Notes: generated by a model from the letters alone, not told the origin. DNA of 64,000 bases from Lota lota (GCA_026745465.1 JACYXH010000826.1:4814724-4878723), one strand, 5' to 3'; shown: positions 1 through 12,759, numbered from the stretch's first letter. Made by a program: numbers and translations.

Positions 1-930
1 CTTCTATTCAACTATGCAGGAAGCAAGTGAGTAAGAAGGAGAAACTACAGGGAGAGATGAATATTGAAACCATCAAAGACTAGTGCTGAGACACACTCAC
101 ACACACAGGATGCTTTGTTAGCGAGAGTATAAAAGAAGCGTGCAAAAGACAGCACACGCATGCGAGACAAGAAGCCCACACAAATCTGAAATCTGTGTTT
201 CCTGCCACGATTAATCTGTCAAGTGTACTAGTACTAGTGCAGATTAGTCTCTTTCCCAGCACACAGTGTGGTCTGTTCACTGCACAGGGGGGGGGATTAG
301 TTCACAGATTCTCAGCGCGATCAGGAAGCCTCTGAGGAGTAGAATATGATTTCACAAGTAGCAAAAAATGCATGCAGCAGACACATCCCATGCAAACACA
401 CACACACACACACAGTTCAGAGAATCCATTTGACAGTTGGCCTCCTTTTGTGTAGCAATCACAACAAGATGGTAGCCTCCAGCTGATGCTCGCCAGCCTC
501 AGATAGTCGAGGATCCTCCCAGTCAAAGCTCAGGCCATGTCAGCAGCCCTTCAGCATGGAGGAGTCAGGAGAAGTCAACTGGCCCCGGAGAGCCCCGAGC
601 AGCACGAACATCGGTCGCTCGTTCCCAACCTTAATCTACCCTAACTGCATGACCATCGCAGTGCAGTTGTAGACGCAATGCTAGCAAACAGTCCTTACTA
701 CCATGTAAGAATCAAGCCAGTTTGTTTAACTCCCGTTCCTTTTCTATCCATTGCTGAGCAAATTCATATTTTGAAAAAAAAAGAAAAACAAATGTTGATC
801 TCCAGATTTGCAGATTAACTCAATTTCCGTTATTTGTTTTTCCTTCTCCTCCACGTTTATCTTGCGTCTGTCCCCTCCTTTCTTTTCCATGTTCCTCCGG
901 GTTTCCTGTCCTCTGCTCTGGGTCTGCCAG

Positions 931-3409
931 CGATGGAAGTCTGTCCACCAAACAGATTGTTTTCCTGCAGAGGCCCGTCCTGAGCAGAAAGAGGAGGGAG
1001 CCCAAGGTAGGTGACCTCGCATTCCTCTCCTTGTTGCTCTTGGCCGAGGAACGGTGGAGGGGCTGGAGGTGGAGCAGGGGAGGGGTGGAGGTCTACTCTC
1101 AGCACAACTTCCTTCCCACCCAAGCAGTCTTATCTACCATTCAGTCGTCTAGTACAGTGATTCCCAACTGGAGGGCATTTTGAGTGGGTCGCAGAGCATA
1201 TGCCGAACAAATTGCAATGCGTTTGAAACAACCCAACAAACTTTCTATTACACACTGGATTCTCACGTTTCTCGATGTCATCCACATGGAACAATCAACT
1301 GCCCATATAAATGAGGTTAAGGAAGACAACCTGAATCAATGGCATCTGGCTGCTGAGAAATTGAAGGCTCTGGTATAGTCATTATTTTACAACTGAATCT
1401 GTATGTCTTTCCATAATGATCCTGTAAGTTCTGGGGTCAGGATGGAGGCTGTTGTATTATACTGATTTGTATTGTCTTCTAAAGTCAGTCTGTCAAGTGT
1501 TCCGTCTTTGTATTACCAAAAACATTTAATCCCCAAAAACGTGTCAGAGAAACGTAACCCTCTCTTGGATATGGCCATCAACATCACCAGCTGTCCAGAC
1601 ACTTCCACACACAGCACCGCATTATCGTATAAGTGTCCGAGAAACACAACCCTCTCTCGGATGCGGCCATTAACATCAACCACTGCCCAGACAGAGCTCC
1701 ACACATCCACACACACCTCGCCGTCGGTGTCCCTTCGTCCTGACGTCGAAGTGCCTTAGAAAAGGCACTTCACGAAAATAACGTGAAAACCTAGGATGTA
1801 GCACCCGTTTTCTCTAAATTACGTTAGTTTATTTTAGTATCAGTGACAAAATGGCATAGATCACTATGTGGAAGATAATATATAGTAAAATTAATATATA
1901 TGAATTTTAGATACAGATCATTAAAGACCAATGTAGAGGTTCAGCATGTTGCGCAAGGGGTGATACATTGGGGTTCCAAGCCAAACATCATACATCCGAG
2001 CCACTACACTATACCGCCCCCTTTTTTTCATACCTCATTCCTTCTTCCCCCCCCCCCCCACACACACACACACTTTTTAATTCCAACCCCTTATGTTTTC
2101 CTGGAGGTTAACGTAAATATGCAATAAGCGTAGACTCGAGACAGAAGCTATTCAGGGCGGCAGCTAACGTCTTCCTCGTGACCCCAACCGTGGGCGACAA
2201 CCCCTGAGTCCCAACATTTGTTCCACAGCAAAGTGAAAACGTATAGCGTTCTCCATGACCCCGATTTAAATTGCCTGGGTGCCACGCTCCAACACTAATG
2301 GGCCCACTGGGAATAGTGGGGAGAGAAATATATTGTCTCTCTCTGCCATTAAGTTCAGGATACACAACGTCCTTTCACCATCTTGGCCGGTAGAGAAAAT
2401 ATTTGTTGTCTAAAATACATGAGAAACCCAAACAACTATTGGGAAAAAAAGGCATTTGTTTAGAATGACTGCAGGGCCTGGAAAACAACAATAATAATAG
2501 CCTGCCTTAGAATGACCTTCTGTCTACGCATTAGCGAGAGCCATTTCAATTAGTTTGTTATCCATGGGTAAAATTCAGTCTACTGTGATCCGTTCTTAAT
2601 TAAGTCTGCGCATACGTACACCCAAATGGCCGGCAGCACATTGACCAAATGACCGCACATTCCACACAAACACATTCAACTCTCTACTGCACCATTTATT
2701 CATTTCTATTATTCTTTCTTCCCAGAAGCTGATCTTCAAGTCCCGGAGTAAGACGAACAAGAAGTGCATGAAGGAGGCTACCTCAGCAAAGAACAAGAAG
2801 AAGAATAAAACTGGAGCAGCGACAGGGGAGAAGGATCTGGAAGATCCCAAGATACGCGCGGAGGACGGCGAGAAGGAGGCGATATGGGCAGGAGCGAACC
2901 AAGATGGCAGCGGTAGCACAAGCGAGAAGCCGGACCAGGAGAGAGAGACAGGGAAGAAGGGGGAAGAAGAGGAAGAAGGTGGGAAGATGGACAGCGAGGT
3001 CAAGGTGTCTGTAGAGGAAACAGGCAAACGGGAGGATGGAGGAGAAGTTCAGCCGGAGCACAAGGGAGGAAGAGAAAACGGCAAAGAAGAAGAAAAGGAG
3101 ACAATAGAGGAAGAGGAGAAGAACAAGGAAACCCCACAGGAAAGTGAGGAAGTGCAAAGAACAGTGGAGCCATTGCAAAATGGAGAGGTCGCTTCGGACG
3201 TAGAACCCGATAACGAGAGAGCAGAGGATGACCGTGGGAGCACGGTGGAGGTGGTGGTGGTCGTCAACGGGCTGCAAGAGGAAGACGAGATAGAAGGCGG
3301 TGACGAAGAACTCCTCACCAAACTCCCGGACACAACAGAGGAAGCCATCATCAGAGAACCTTTGGCAGAGGCCGAGCCGACCAATCAGAGCCCGGACGGA
3401 GCTCAGTAA
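931..3409 (+). CDS. 3' end of an unidentified gene (last one or two coding exons, Lys/Glu-rich tail)
   Basis: The last exon is 2726-3409. It follows a good acceptor (TTCTTTCTTCCCAG) and encodes 227 residues then TAA. It opens with KLIFKSRSKTNKKCMKEAT and becomes a low-complexity tail rich in Glu, Lys and Asp, with short Val runs near the end. A likely preceding exon is 931-1006, with acceptor CTGGGTCTGCCAG and donor AAG/GTAGGT. It reads DGSLSTKQIVFLQRP and then a basic stretch, and joins in phase 0. A second possible acceptor lies at 971. I do not recognise the family. The basic-then-acidic tail resembles a cytoplasmic or nuclear C-terminus but gives no function. The upstream part of the gene lies left of the window or in exons I could not call. 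The opposite strand is also open across 2783-3427, but this looks like a consequence of purine-rich codons. The last exon is fairly secure, the previous one less so. Confidence 0.55.
1141..1380. mobile_element. possible hAT-like element fragment
   Basis: The segment begins near CAGTGATTCCCAACTGGAGG, which resembles the CAGTGGTTCCCAAAC-type termini of hAT/Charlie elements. No matching opposite terminus or target-site duplication was found, so this is a weak call within the putative intron of the first gene. Confidence 0.25.
1541..1722. repeat. two-copy tandem duplication, about 95 bp per unit
   Basis: Two diverged copies stand in tandem. Each contains a GAGAAAC-CCCTCTC core, then GCCATCAACATCA or GCCATTAACATCA, then CCAGACA and a CACACA segment. 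Copy one is about 1541-1627 and copy two about 1636-1722. They lie in the putative intron of the first gene. Confidence 0.6.
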
Positions 3410-4077
3410 ACCGTCCCTGGCAGCCAATGAAAGTTATTCCCCCGTCCTACCTCTTAAACACCCTATACCTGAAGAATAGGTTGAAGCCCTGAAACGTAAT
3501 CTCATCCCGCCTGATCCTCAAAGTCATTCTCCCAACCGTTGTGTCCTTTGACTTGCTTAACACACAAGTATCCCTGCAATCTGCCACGCGTAGCCCCGGA
3601 ACTGATTTCCTGTAGCCTCAGAGCCCAGCAGCCTGTATGATGACCCTCAAGCTCACAGCATTACACATACTGAATGTACCCAGGGGAATACCTAGTTAGG
3701 ATAACAGTTAGGATTGGACCACACTGGGGAAAATAGAAGCCGATTGTAGATGACAGTTCACAATGACGATTAAGCGTATGACAAGGCACTAGTCTTCAGA
3801 AGACCGTTGTAAAGACTTTGCCAACCTGGTCCTGTTAGCGCGCGTCTACCCTGTGTGGGTGGACGACACAGGAGAGGTTTGCCTTCAAGGCTTTCTACCA
3901 GAAAGCCCTTCCTGACAGAAATCTTTAGGAAGTCAGGTGACGTAGTTGAAAGATCGACAAAGTACATGTAGGTCGGAGGTCGGAATGAATGAATGGGTCA
4001 AACAAAAGGACTTTCACCCAGGAGACCAGTTTTTTGTGTCCAGTATTCTTTTTATTTTTAGACTCAGTTGCAGTTTG

Positions 4078-4146
4078 GTTTGGTTACTAACTACTTGGTT
4101 AGGCTTAGGCAAAACAACAACTTGGTTAGGTTTAGGGGTTAGGCAG
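4078..4146. repeat. short tandem repeat built on CTTGGTTAGG
   Basis: Two units of ACTTGGTTAGGYTTAGG are separated by CAAAACAACA. They are followed by a partial GGGTTAGGC unit. Confidence 0.6.
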
Positions 4147-7100
4147 AAAGCCCTGAAGGCAGACTTCTACCATGTGCTGGGTGCACCACAGTGGGGTCAT
4201 AGGAGGCGTTTGGTTGGAGGTACAAGAGAACTCTGGAGAGGACGATGGCGCTAGCCGTTCCGTTGCGACAGGCAATCCAAAATGAAGCAAAGCTACATTT
4301 ACGATAAGCTCGAAGCTAAGTGCTGCAAAGTGAGAATGCCCGATAATCCGATTGTTGTGTTTTGGTGGCTCACCTCGCATTAAGAATGTTCCGGTCAAAC
4401 CGAGTTAGATCAAGATGTGGCGAAAAACACATCGGAATGAGTGTGGCGTGTGGAAAGGAACTGTTTTTTTTAACCCTTTTTTCATGACTTTTACGATCAA
4501 TTTACAAGAGAGAGAGAGAGAATTGAGTTTGTGAGCGAGAGCCAGGCATTAGGCGGTTCTATAAAAGAAAATGAATAGGCCAATTTAAAAAATAACAGCA
4601 GTTTGTGTACCACATTCCATCTCAACGTTTATTTGATTATTTTGTCCACAGCTTGTTAAGCACCTCTTAATAGGCATAATTTCTGACAATAACAGAGTCA
4701 TAATGTGATGCTTTGCTGTATCGTGTTGCTTTCCATTTTAAAAGGATGTGTCGACATTGATGCCATGAAGCTCTTATAAGCCTGCTAATGGCTTTTGTCG
4801 GTGGGGTATCTGTCAGAAATCATACATTTATAATAGGGGTCACGTACGGGAGGGGATCTACGGTGGATATTGACAGCAAATCACGGCTGAACTCAATGGT
4901 TGGAGAATAACAAATACTTCAGTTCTAAATGGGAAAATATGTATTTCAACCACACTGCTAAGGAAAATACACATTCATTCGTTACATTTACACATTTTAT
5001 TTTTATATGCTGTATGATTCTTTTTGCCCAATTAACAGGGCTGCACTTGAAAATATGCTTTTTAGTTTGGAATTGAAGGTATTGCTTCTACCAGTGATAG
5101 ACGTTTCATTATGGAATGGACATTTGTTTGAAAATCTTAACCAAATGGGCCCAATTGCTGTAGCTACTATTAACTGCCACAACCCACCACGGTAAAATAT
5201 GTACACACATCATTTTCTTCAAAGGCACGACATAAAGTTAAATATAATTTGTTCTAGTCATAGAGTATTGTATTGATATTTTGAAGATATGCTTAATCGT
5301 TTCCTGATAAACTAAACGTAGAATCGAAGGTAATCCCTGTGTTTGTCCATATACATTTAAGAAAGTTTTTCATATTTCAGATGTTTACCGTGTTTATGAT
5401 TTTTATTGTGAATGTTCTGCTTTTCAGTTGAATCTCTCAAGGGAACACTGTGACAGAGTTTGACCGTCACAAGGAAGAAGGTTCAGTGCTGTACCTTTAG
5501 CTATACCTCCTCAAGGGCGGATCCATCCTGTGTGTGCGTGGGTGTGAGGTCATCGCTAATGGCAGACGAGGTCAAGGGTCACTGTTGAAATCAGAGGGGA
5601 TTTTTCCACAGCTGTAGACCAGGGAGTTTTGTGCTGGCACAACGTATAACCACTCTTGATATGCAGTGAAGATAGGAGCTCATGTCGTAACATATAATTC
5701 TGTGGTATTTTATCTTGCGTTTATTTTTCTCTGCGTGTGTTTTTGCTTTGGGATATTTCCGCTGTAATAAGCACTTATTTTGTCAATGACACATATTTTT
5801 GCCTCTTGCGGCACAGCTGGGAAACAGTGTGACTTGTCAGGTCCCATCAGTTGGGCTAGTGTTTTTTTTGTTGGAGACTACAACAAATATGAATTATGGA
5901 AGGCAATATCAAAAGAACCCTTCCAACAGCTGCAGTAATCATTATGGATAACCCCCCACCCCCACCCCTCCCGCTGAATCTCGGATCAGGTTCTTTCCTC
6001 CGATTTAATCATGTTTTTCATTTTTCTCAGGAGTCAAGATAACTGTCATCTCTCTTCATGAATATGAATACGTTGCTATCAGTATTCTGCCTTACGTACA
6101 AACGAGTCAGAACAAAAGCCTGCTGCCGGTGTTTCACATCTGTGGCGCAGATTCTGACATTTATTCCCCTTTGACATTTAGCTTTGGGGAGAAAAGAAAA
6201 GTGTTTGGAAAAATGGGCAAATCAGGAGGTCGTGATATTAAACACAAACCCATTTCCTCTTTTGTAGCAGATTTATTTCTATCCCCTTGCATTTGCTTTT
6301 GGCCGTCCAACAGATAGGGACGGACCCCACCATAACGTAAAGAATCGGGGTCAGAGCCCAGCTTTCCCTCCCCCTTCAGCGTAGTTTCCTACCTTAGGTC
6401 ACGATGTCTGGGGTTCCCGTCTCTCAATGCTGATTGGCTAGCACGGCCTTCCAATGAGAACGATCTGTAGGGATTCTGGGTGGTTGAAATCATTATTTTG
6501 TCCTGTTTAAATAAAGAAAAAAAAGAACAATGGAAAAACATCACATTTTGAGCAGAGCTACGCTGTGACTAATGCTTCAGCTACGTATACAACCACAAAC
6601 GATGTACTCTTTCATGTAAAACACATATATTACAGTTAACCGTTGTGTGTAACCATCGCCTCTGAGCCTGAATAGACGAGCTGGTGCAATTTTTCTCAGT
6701 AACGCTGTAATAAAGGTGAATGGTGGATTCCACATGTCTGTCTTTGTGTCTAGAAGTGACAGAAAACATGATATCGTAGGACAGTTTGGGGTTTGTTTTT
6801 TTCTGTGCAGTGTGTCACTTACGCCCGCCGACGGTCCATACGGAACATGTACTGTTAAGATCTGCCTCAATCGTTTTCTTCAGCTCGGCTGCCATCTTAA
6901 ATGTGGAGTATCGTTGATCATGGTCTGTGGTCACGCGTCTGCCATCGAGGAAGAAAATAAATATTAATTTATCTTCATCCACCATGACTGTGTCCACCTT
7001 CCCATTGAAATCATGACATCTGTAAAATTTGTATATTATAAATCGATTTATATTTAATGTCTACACATGGCTCTCGTCTTTTGTTATGTAAAGGGTACCT

Positions 7101-7220
<120 letters not shown>

Positions 7221-9729
7221 CAATCATGTCTACCTCGTTAGTATTTATGTTTGATAAAAAATAATCCTGCATTAGTAGGGATTTTTTCACTTTCGCTTAT
7301 TAGCGAATATGTAGGTAAAATCATTAAAAAGCCAGTTGAGCGCTTGGTCTACATCTTGCGCATCAAAGACCCACTACGTGTCTGGGATTAATCAAACAGA
7401 AAGTGTTCAGGGAGATTCTTTCCTTTTTTCACGGCCCTTTGTTAAGGCGCCCTCCTCGTTGCCTTTGAAATGGAAAAGTAATTTCCAAGAGCAAATGACG
7501 GCTTCACTTCATAAAGCAAAGTAAAAGAGCCCTCTAATTCGATAGAGCAGGCTTGCGCCAGCAGTGATGGCCCTTGGGGAGAATCAAATTATTGTTTCCA
7601 TCAAGAGCATATTGGTTTCCAGAAGAAGAAAAAAATTACAAAGAAAACGGAAAAAAAGCCTTTTCGAAATTCTGCTCCATCTGGTTATTGCCCTCTTCAT
7701 TACCATGGAAACGGTATACTGGATCATATTCTTAGATGTTTCATAACTACATCAACACAATAGGCCTACCATCCGGTAGCTGAAACCCCACACTGCATCT
7801 ATAGGCCTGTGCATCAATGTTCCCGATGGACCCAACCCTTATGACTCCTGGAGTCATGGTCATATACCTTGATATTTACAGTCAAGGTAACGCATTGAAA
7901 TTCTGGCAGTCAGTTAGTTAGTGCCAAACCCAATGGCAGTGTCTACGGTCATTGAACGTTACGGAATCTTGAGTCCAGCCCAAAAACCAAACCACCCGGT
8001 CATTAGCAGCGCTTGAAATACAAGCAGGCGGACGACGACGAGCCGCCAAGCTCATCAGACACGCCACGGATCTGCTGGTAGCTTGGGGATATGAAGCTTA
8101 CGGACCGGGGCGGTATAGGAACTGTAACATCCTTAGAACTTCCTGTTAGAATGTTCTGTTTAACGGATGTCATTAAAGTGCGCACCAGGGAAACCGGATG
8201 TAAAAGAAACAAAAATAAAGATGGCATCGCCGTTATGACTAGTTGATGAGTAGTCCAGTCGTATCTTTTATTCAAAGATAATATTAAACATTATAGGAAC
8301 TAAGGTTTCATTTGGAGCTTTACAGTGAGGGCCCGTTTGGGGAACGGTTCAACTACTGCCGACAGCTGCACCGTTTCACAATGAAGTCGTCGTCGTCGTC
8401 GTCCCCCCCCCCCCCTTTTTGAATTAAGAAAAGGTTTTCTTCACTGCTGATTGGTATGCTGCTGTAAAAGAATATTAGGCGGTGGTCAATCAACACAGAC
8501 TATTAGCCTAAGGGGTTCTACGGGGAATTAATTGTATTGGTCCCACACTTTCTAATCTACAGGTGTTATGTAGAAGCCAGACGTGTACAGCGTTGCATTT
8601 AAAAGACAGTGTGTGTACTTTTATTATTTATATGCATCTAGTACAGCGGCTGTCCTATGCAGTCACCACCGTCACATATCACTGCCATCTAGTGGCAATG
8701 CTGGGGATCACGTTCACACTCATCACGTAGCAATCAAGTGTTGAGAAAGCAGTGGTTGACACGTTTTGGATTATACCAACAGGAATTTGTTCCATCTAAA
8801 AAAACGCTCTCTCATTGAGGGTCGACTTGGTTAAAACAAACTGTCAAACGCACTTAAAAAACACACTTCAGTAGAGCCACTCGAGCGGTAGACCCACGCT
8901 AAAGTAGGCCTACCCCCATTTCTACTGTGAACATCTCGGCTCAGCACAAATCCCATTCATGGAAGCACGTAAAGTACGACCGGTGAATTAAATTAGGCAG
9001 CCGTGTATTCTCTGTCTCGATGAAAATATCTTTAAAAAAAATAACATTGAATCAGTGTGTCCACATTTTAAGATTAACACGCCGCCTCGTCCATTAATTA
9101 ACTCAATCATATTTGCGAGTGCAAATCACCACCTTATCAACCTTCGTCAGGCTGTGAAGTTTAAATTAATTAATACCCGTTCTCTTGTCATTTCTTCATT
9201 ACCTTGGTTTCGGGAGAATGGTAACGCTTGTGTCAGCGGCTCCGCAATGTGATGACTTCGCTGAGAGCTGATTGGTTCATTAGACAGGAAATAAAAACAC
9301 GCGGCTCTTGTGTTAATGAGGGCCTCTCGTACAAACCTCCACACGACGACACTCAGAAACAATTAGCAAAGATAACTATAGTGCTTGCAAAACGTAATAT
9401 CCCCGTTACTGAAGTCCATCCAAACATTTTAGTTTACTCCAGTAGTCTTATCACAGAAGTCATACCACAGTAGCCTGGCTTTGGTTTTGAATACATTTTT
9501 AATGTTTCGATTTTTATTACTTCATACTTTGAATAAGCTGGTTATTGGTAGCACTTCTTCAAGCAGTATCGGTTTGTGGCTGTTCAGGAGGACATTAAGT
9601 CGTCGGTGTCGGCCTTCTCCACACTTGCAGTCAATCACTGAGAACAAAACACAGTATAAAATGAAAACGTTAGAAACATAGTTTTTATGTGTAAACCATT
9701 CCGTTTTTATTTTTTATTTGCCTGTCCTT

Positions 9730-9735
9730 TTTATT
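9730..9735 (-). terminator. candidate polyadenylation signal of vmo1
   Basis: TTTATT on the plus strand reads AATAAA on the vmo1 strand, about 190 bp beyond the stop codon. Other AT-rich hexamers lie nearby, so the exact signal is uncertain. Confidence 0.4.
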
Positions 9736-9921
9736 TAATTAAACAAAGATTGAATCAAAAAATCTATAAATCAACATTTAACCAACAATCCGCCATGATA
9801 ATCAACAGTACAATCTGCGTTAACTCCCAACCATCGCAACAACCACCACCACCACCACCACACAGAGAAAAACATAAACATAGAGTTGCTCATGGGGTCA
9901 GCCCGCTCTCCTTTCCTCCCA

Positions 9922-10573
9922 TCACCTGACCTGCTGGGGTCGGTTGCAGCAGAAGAAGCGCACGTCGTTGAGGCTGGAGTCGTCCAGGCCTTGCTGGTAC
10001 TCCTCCACCTTGGACTCGATGCCACAGATGCCTCCCTGGGGGCAGACGGGGCTCCAGAGGCCGTACTCCCCCCAGCCCATGCCGGGACCCTCCAGCACGG
10101 GGTAGCTGCTGCAGCGGAAGCGGATGTTGTTGGCGGCAGTGTCGTCGCCAAACATACCCTGGTGGGGCTCCACGCGCAGCTGGAAGGAGGTGAGAACCCC
10201 CTGTGGGCAGTACTGGGGCTGGGACCACTCTCCATAGCTATGGGGGGGAGGGGGGGGTGTAGTCATTGTTAGGGTGTTGGATCTGGGTTTGATCCCCAGT
10301 GTCTGCAGTTTAGGCATCCTTGAGCAAGGTGCCCTAATACATAACTGCTCTTTAACTATAGCAGTATCTGACTTCACTGTAAGTTACTTTGGATAAAAGC
10401 ATCTGCTATATTCAGCCTAAATGAGTAAATAGTGAGTATAAATAGAAATATGTGGCAACATTTATATTGTGCCTTTCTAAACACTGTTGCCATTTACAGA
10501 GCTCGGAAGATGTTTATACAAAGGCACACATGCATACACACATTCCATCATACACACATGTTCATTCATACAA

Positions 10574-10615
<42 letters not shown>

Positions 10616-11523
10616 TGAGCTCAGGTGGTTTTCTCAGAGGTGCAAAAACAGGAGGAAGAAGTGGAAGTTGAAGTGGTAGGTCTACAGAGAATACTGGGAG
10701 AGAGAACTAGAGAAAGAGAGAGGAGGAATAATGAGTGAGAGACACTGGGTGGAAGCCAGGTTTGTGAAATGGTTTCAAGGCCCTGGGTTAAACCCTCGCA
10801 GAAACAACCTCCTTATCTCGCCGTGGGTGAGCCTGCCAATCTGTGTTGTGAAAGTGTTTGTTTACTCTCGGATTCACCTGTTTACAGCAAGCACTTTCCC
10901 ATTCAGAATGGAAACAAACACCAGGTGCAGTTACAGATATGATCACAGTAAAATAGATTTTTGATTGTACAAAAGTAATCCATATTTTAGGCTAGGGGAT
11001 GGATATGAAATCACTGCTCATGATCCCAATGTTTTGTATCTTATATGTTGTACTTTTAGAAAGCTCTACAGTTCTTTTTACAGCTCAATGGAGAATATAA
11101 ACAGCCAAACTACATACATTAGTGTCTTACCTTATATTTAACTACAACTGATAAAGATGGAGTGTGGGTTTAAATTAGAGAGAGGGGGAGAGAGAGAGCG
11201 AGAGAGAGAGAGAGGACTAGAACCTGCGTTCAGGGGCGGGTCTAAAGAGGGGGCACGGGAACCCCCCCTCCCACCGAAATATGTTTGCCACCCCTGGTGC
11301 TCCCCCAGCACCGTTGGGCTAGAGTACTGTCAATCTGACAATGCCCAATGCCATTGATCAGAGCGCTGTCAATCACTGCTTGATTTACGATAAATTAATG
11401 ATCTGATCAAATGACGTTGGGAATTTTAAACTGTAGAATCTTGTATTGGAACAAAACAACGTTAGTTTGGGGTGTGGTGGGAGAAATGAAGCCCCTGTGT
11501 CATACAAGATATTTGCATATATC

Positions 11524-11589
<66 letters not shown>

Positions 11590-12689
11590 CACGCGCATGT
11601 TTATATATGTATATATATATATATATATATATACATATATATGTGTGTGTGCATGTTTATATATATATGTGTATATAATATGTGCATTTATTTATGATAG
11701 AATTGTCTGATTTCCCATGGAGCCCCCTGTGCCACCTCAATAAAAAGATCCTGGATCCACCCCTGCCTGTGTTCTCTACCCCACTAGCCTTTGTGAGATT
11801 AAAACCTGCAATCTCTACTACTCACTAACCCATATGGGAATTTAACCGGTGTTCTTCCCCTACTAGCCAGTATGGGACTTGAACCTTTAATCTCTACTCA
11901 CTAGCCTATGTGGGACTAGAGCCTGTTTTCTCTGCCCTTACTAGCCATTATGGAACTTGAACCTGCGATCTCTACTCACAAGCCCACATGGGATTCAATG
12001 GAGTACAGGAAGCTGCGGTCTTTGTCGCGGGCACAGATGAGGCGGACTCCGTTGAGGGCGGTGTCATCGAGACCGTACTGGTTGGACTCCACCTTGCAAA
12101 TCACAGAACAGCTGTTATGTTCCCCAAAGGTGTAACCTCTGTCAGGTCAACTGATTGGTTGGTTTTCCATCCATCCATCCAATCTCAATGGGAGCCTGTG
12201 AATACTTTACTAGTCTTAAAGTAAAAAAACAGGAAACCTGTTGATTGATCCACTGTGTTTCTAAAAAGCACCCTACCTTGGATAATAATGTAACGAATTA
12301 ACGACTCCTTAACGAGGTCCTTATCCCACTTATAAAAACTAATTCAAACTCATACTGATCTCACCTATTACAATTTATCCTAATCTCACCTTATAAAACT
12401 CATCCAATACTCAACTACTAAAAGGAATCCTAAACTTATCTACTCAAACTCATCCTACGAACTACTAAGCTGCCGTTACCCGGATGCTGAAGCCCACAGC
12501 GAAGAAGGTCTCGGGACACATCTCGGGCCAGGTCCAGTTCCCAAACTGCTCTCCGTTGGGCACACTGATAACGGAGGAGTACTTCCTGTCGTTGAACTTC
12601 GGCCCGGCCCGCTGGAGGGGCTCCTCCTTGCACCAGCCGGACGACGCCAGCGCCAGAAGCGCCACCGCAGCGTACAACAGGTAGCCCAT
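9922..12689 (-). CDS. vmo1: vitelline membrane outer layer protein 1 (VMO1)
   Basis: Three coding exons at 12689-12480, 12092-11980 and 10237-9922 give 212 residues, close to the roughly 200 usual for the family. All junctions agree in phase, with donors CGG/GTAACG and CTT/GTGAGT. The start [20 protein letters not shown] is a clean signal peptide. An in-frame upstream ATG would add 13 residues before it and is less likely. Family signatures include [45 protein letters not shown] and [14 protein letters not shown]. These reflect the internally repeated VMO-I beta-prism fold with conserved cysteines and W-PE-C motifs. Members are secreted proteins of the egg vitelline membrane and epithelial secretions, and their biochemical role is poorly defined. 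Intron 2 contains a SINE and an hAT-like element. It also carries a minisatellite that includes the exon 2 donor site. Confidence 0.95.
10255..10425 (+). mobile_element. tRNA-derived SINE in vmo1 intron 2
   Basis: A tRNA-like B box (GGGTTTGATCCCC) is followed by the teleost SINE body CCTTGAGCAAGGTGCCCTAA. The 3' part is TGTAAGTTACTTTGGATAAA then AGCATCTGCTA. Relatives at 34165 and 44985 (minus) and 50715 (plus) share the CCTTGAGCAAG or GTGTCTGC segments. Confidence 0.75.
10575..10612. repeat. (CA)n microsatellite
   Basis: About 19 CA units directly downstream of the SINE in vmo1 intron 2. Confidence 0.95.
11231..11765. mobile_element. non-autonomous hAT-like DNA transposon with 8-bp target duplication
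   Basis: The left end is CAGGGGCGGGTCTAAAGAGG. The right end, read on the other strand, is CAGGGGTGGATCCAGGATCT. Both share a downstream GGGGGCAC or GGTGGCAC block. The flanks CCTGCGTT (11223-11230) and CCTGTGTT (11766-11773) form an 8-bp target duplication with one mismatch, as expected for hAT elements. No transposase frame is present. A compound AT/GT microsatellite has expanded inside it. The element sits within the minisatellite of vmo1 intron 2. Confidence 0.75.
11526..11697. repeat. compound (AT)n/(GT)n microsatellite
   Basis: Alternating AT and GT runs inside the hAT-like element, interrupted near 11590 and 11640. Confidence 0.95.
11767..12001. repeat. minisatellite, about 39 bp x 6, spanning the vmo1 exon 2 donor site
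   Basis: Six imperfect units share the plus-strand core CTCTACTCACTAGCC, then TATGGGACTTGAACCTG. The last unit (about 11965-12001) contains the vmo1 exon 2 end, whose exon starts at 11980 on the plus strand. On the gene strand the units read TCCCATANNGGCTAGTGAGT. At least two intronic units keep a GTGAGT. A fragment of another unit (GGACTAGAACCTGCGTT) precedes the hAT-like element at 11214-11230. Confidence 0.85.
12300..12470. repeat. degenerate short tandem repeat in vmo1 intron 1
   Basis: Diffuse repeats of ACTCATCC, CTCACCTTAT and ACTACTAA motifs, AT-rich, next to the exon 1 donor. I see no clear inclusion of exon sequence. Confidence 0.4.
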
Positions 12690-12739
12690 GGTCTGAGCAG
12701 GTCTGTAGAGAGGGAGGTGTGGAGACACAGAGGTAGAGA

Positions 12740-12747
12740 CTTTTATA
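12740..12747 (-). promoter_or_regulatory. TATA box of vmo1
   Basis: TATAAAAG on the minus strand lies about 50 bp upstream of the chosen vmo1 ATG (12689). This leaves room for a start site about 30 bp downstream and a short 5' UTR, and supports the MGYLL start. Confidence 0.65.
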
Positions 12748-12759
12748 GGTAACCCTGGG

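Noticed and set aside
420-640. Possible small coding exon with an open frame ending PRAARTSVARSQP
   Set aside because: No convincing splice pair or homology, and several frames are open by chance in this GC-richer patch.
2783-3427. Open minus-strand frame opposite the Lys/Glu-rich exon
   Set aside because: The plus strand has the acceptor, phase match to an upstream exon and sensible composition. The minus frame is hydrophobic complement of purine-rich codons.
8686-8705. CTCF site at GCCATCTAGTGGCAA
   Set aside because: It is a near-palindrome that misses the core spacing of the CTCF consensus, unlike the sites at 13656 and 38088.
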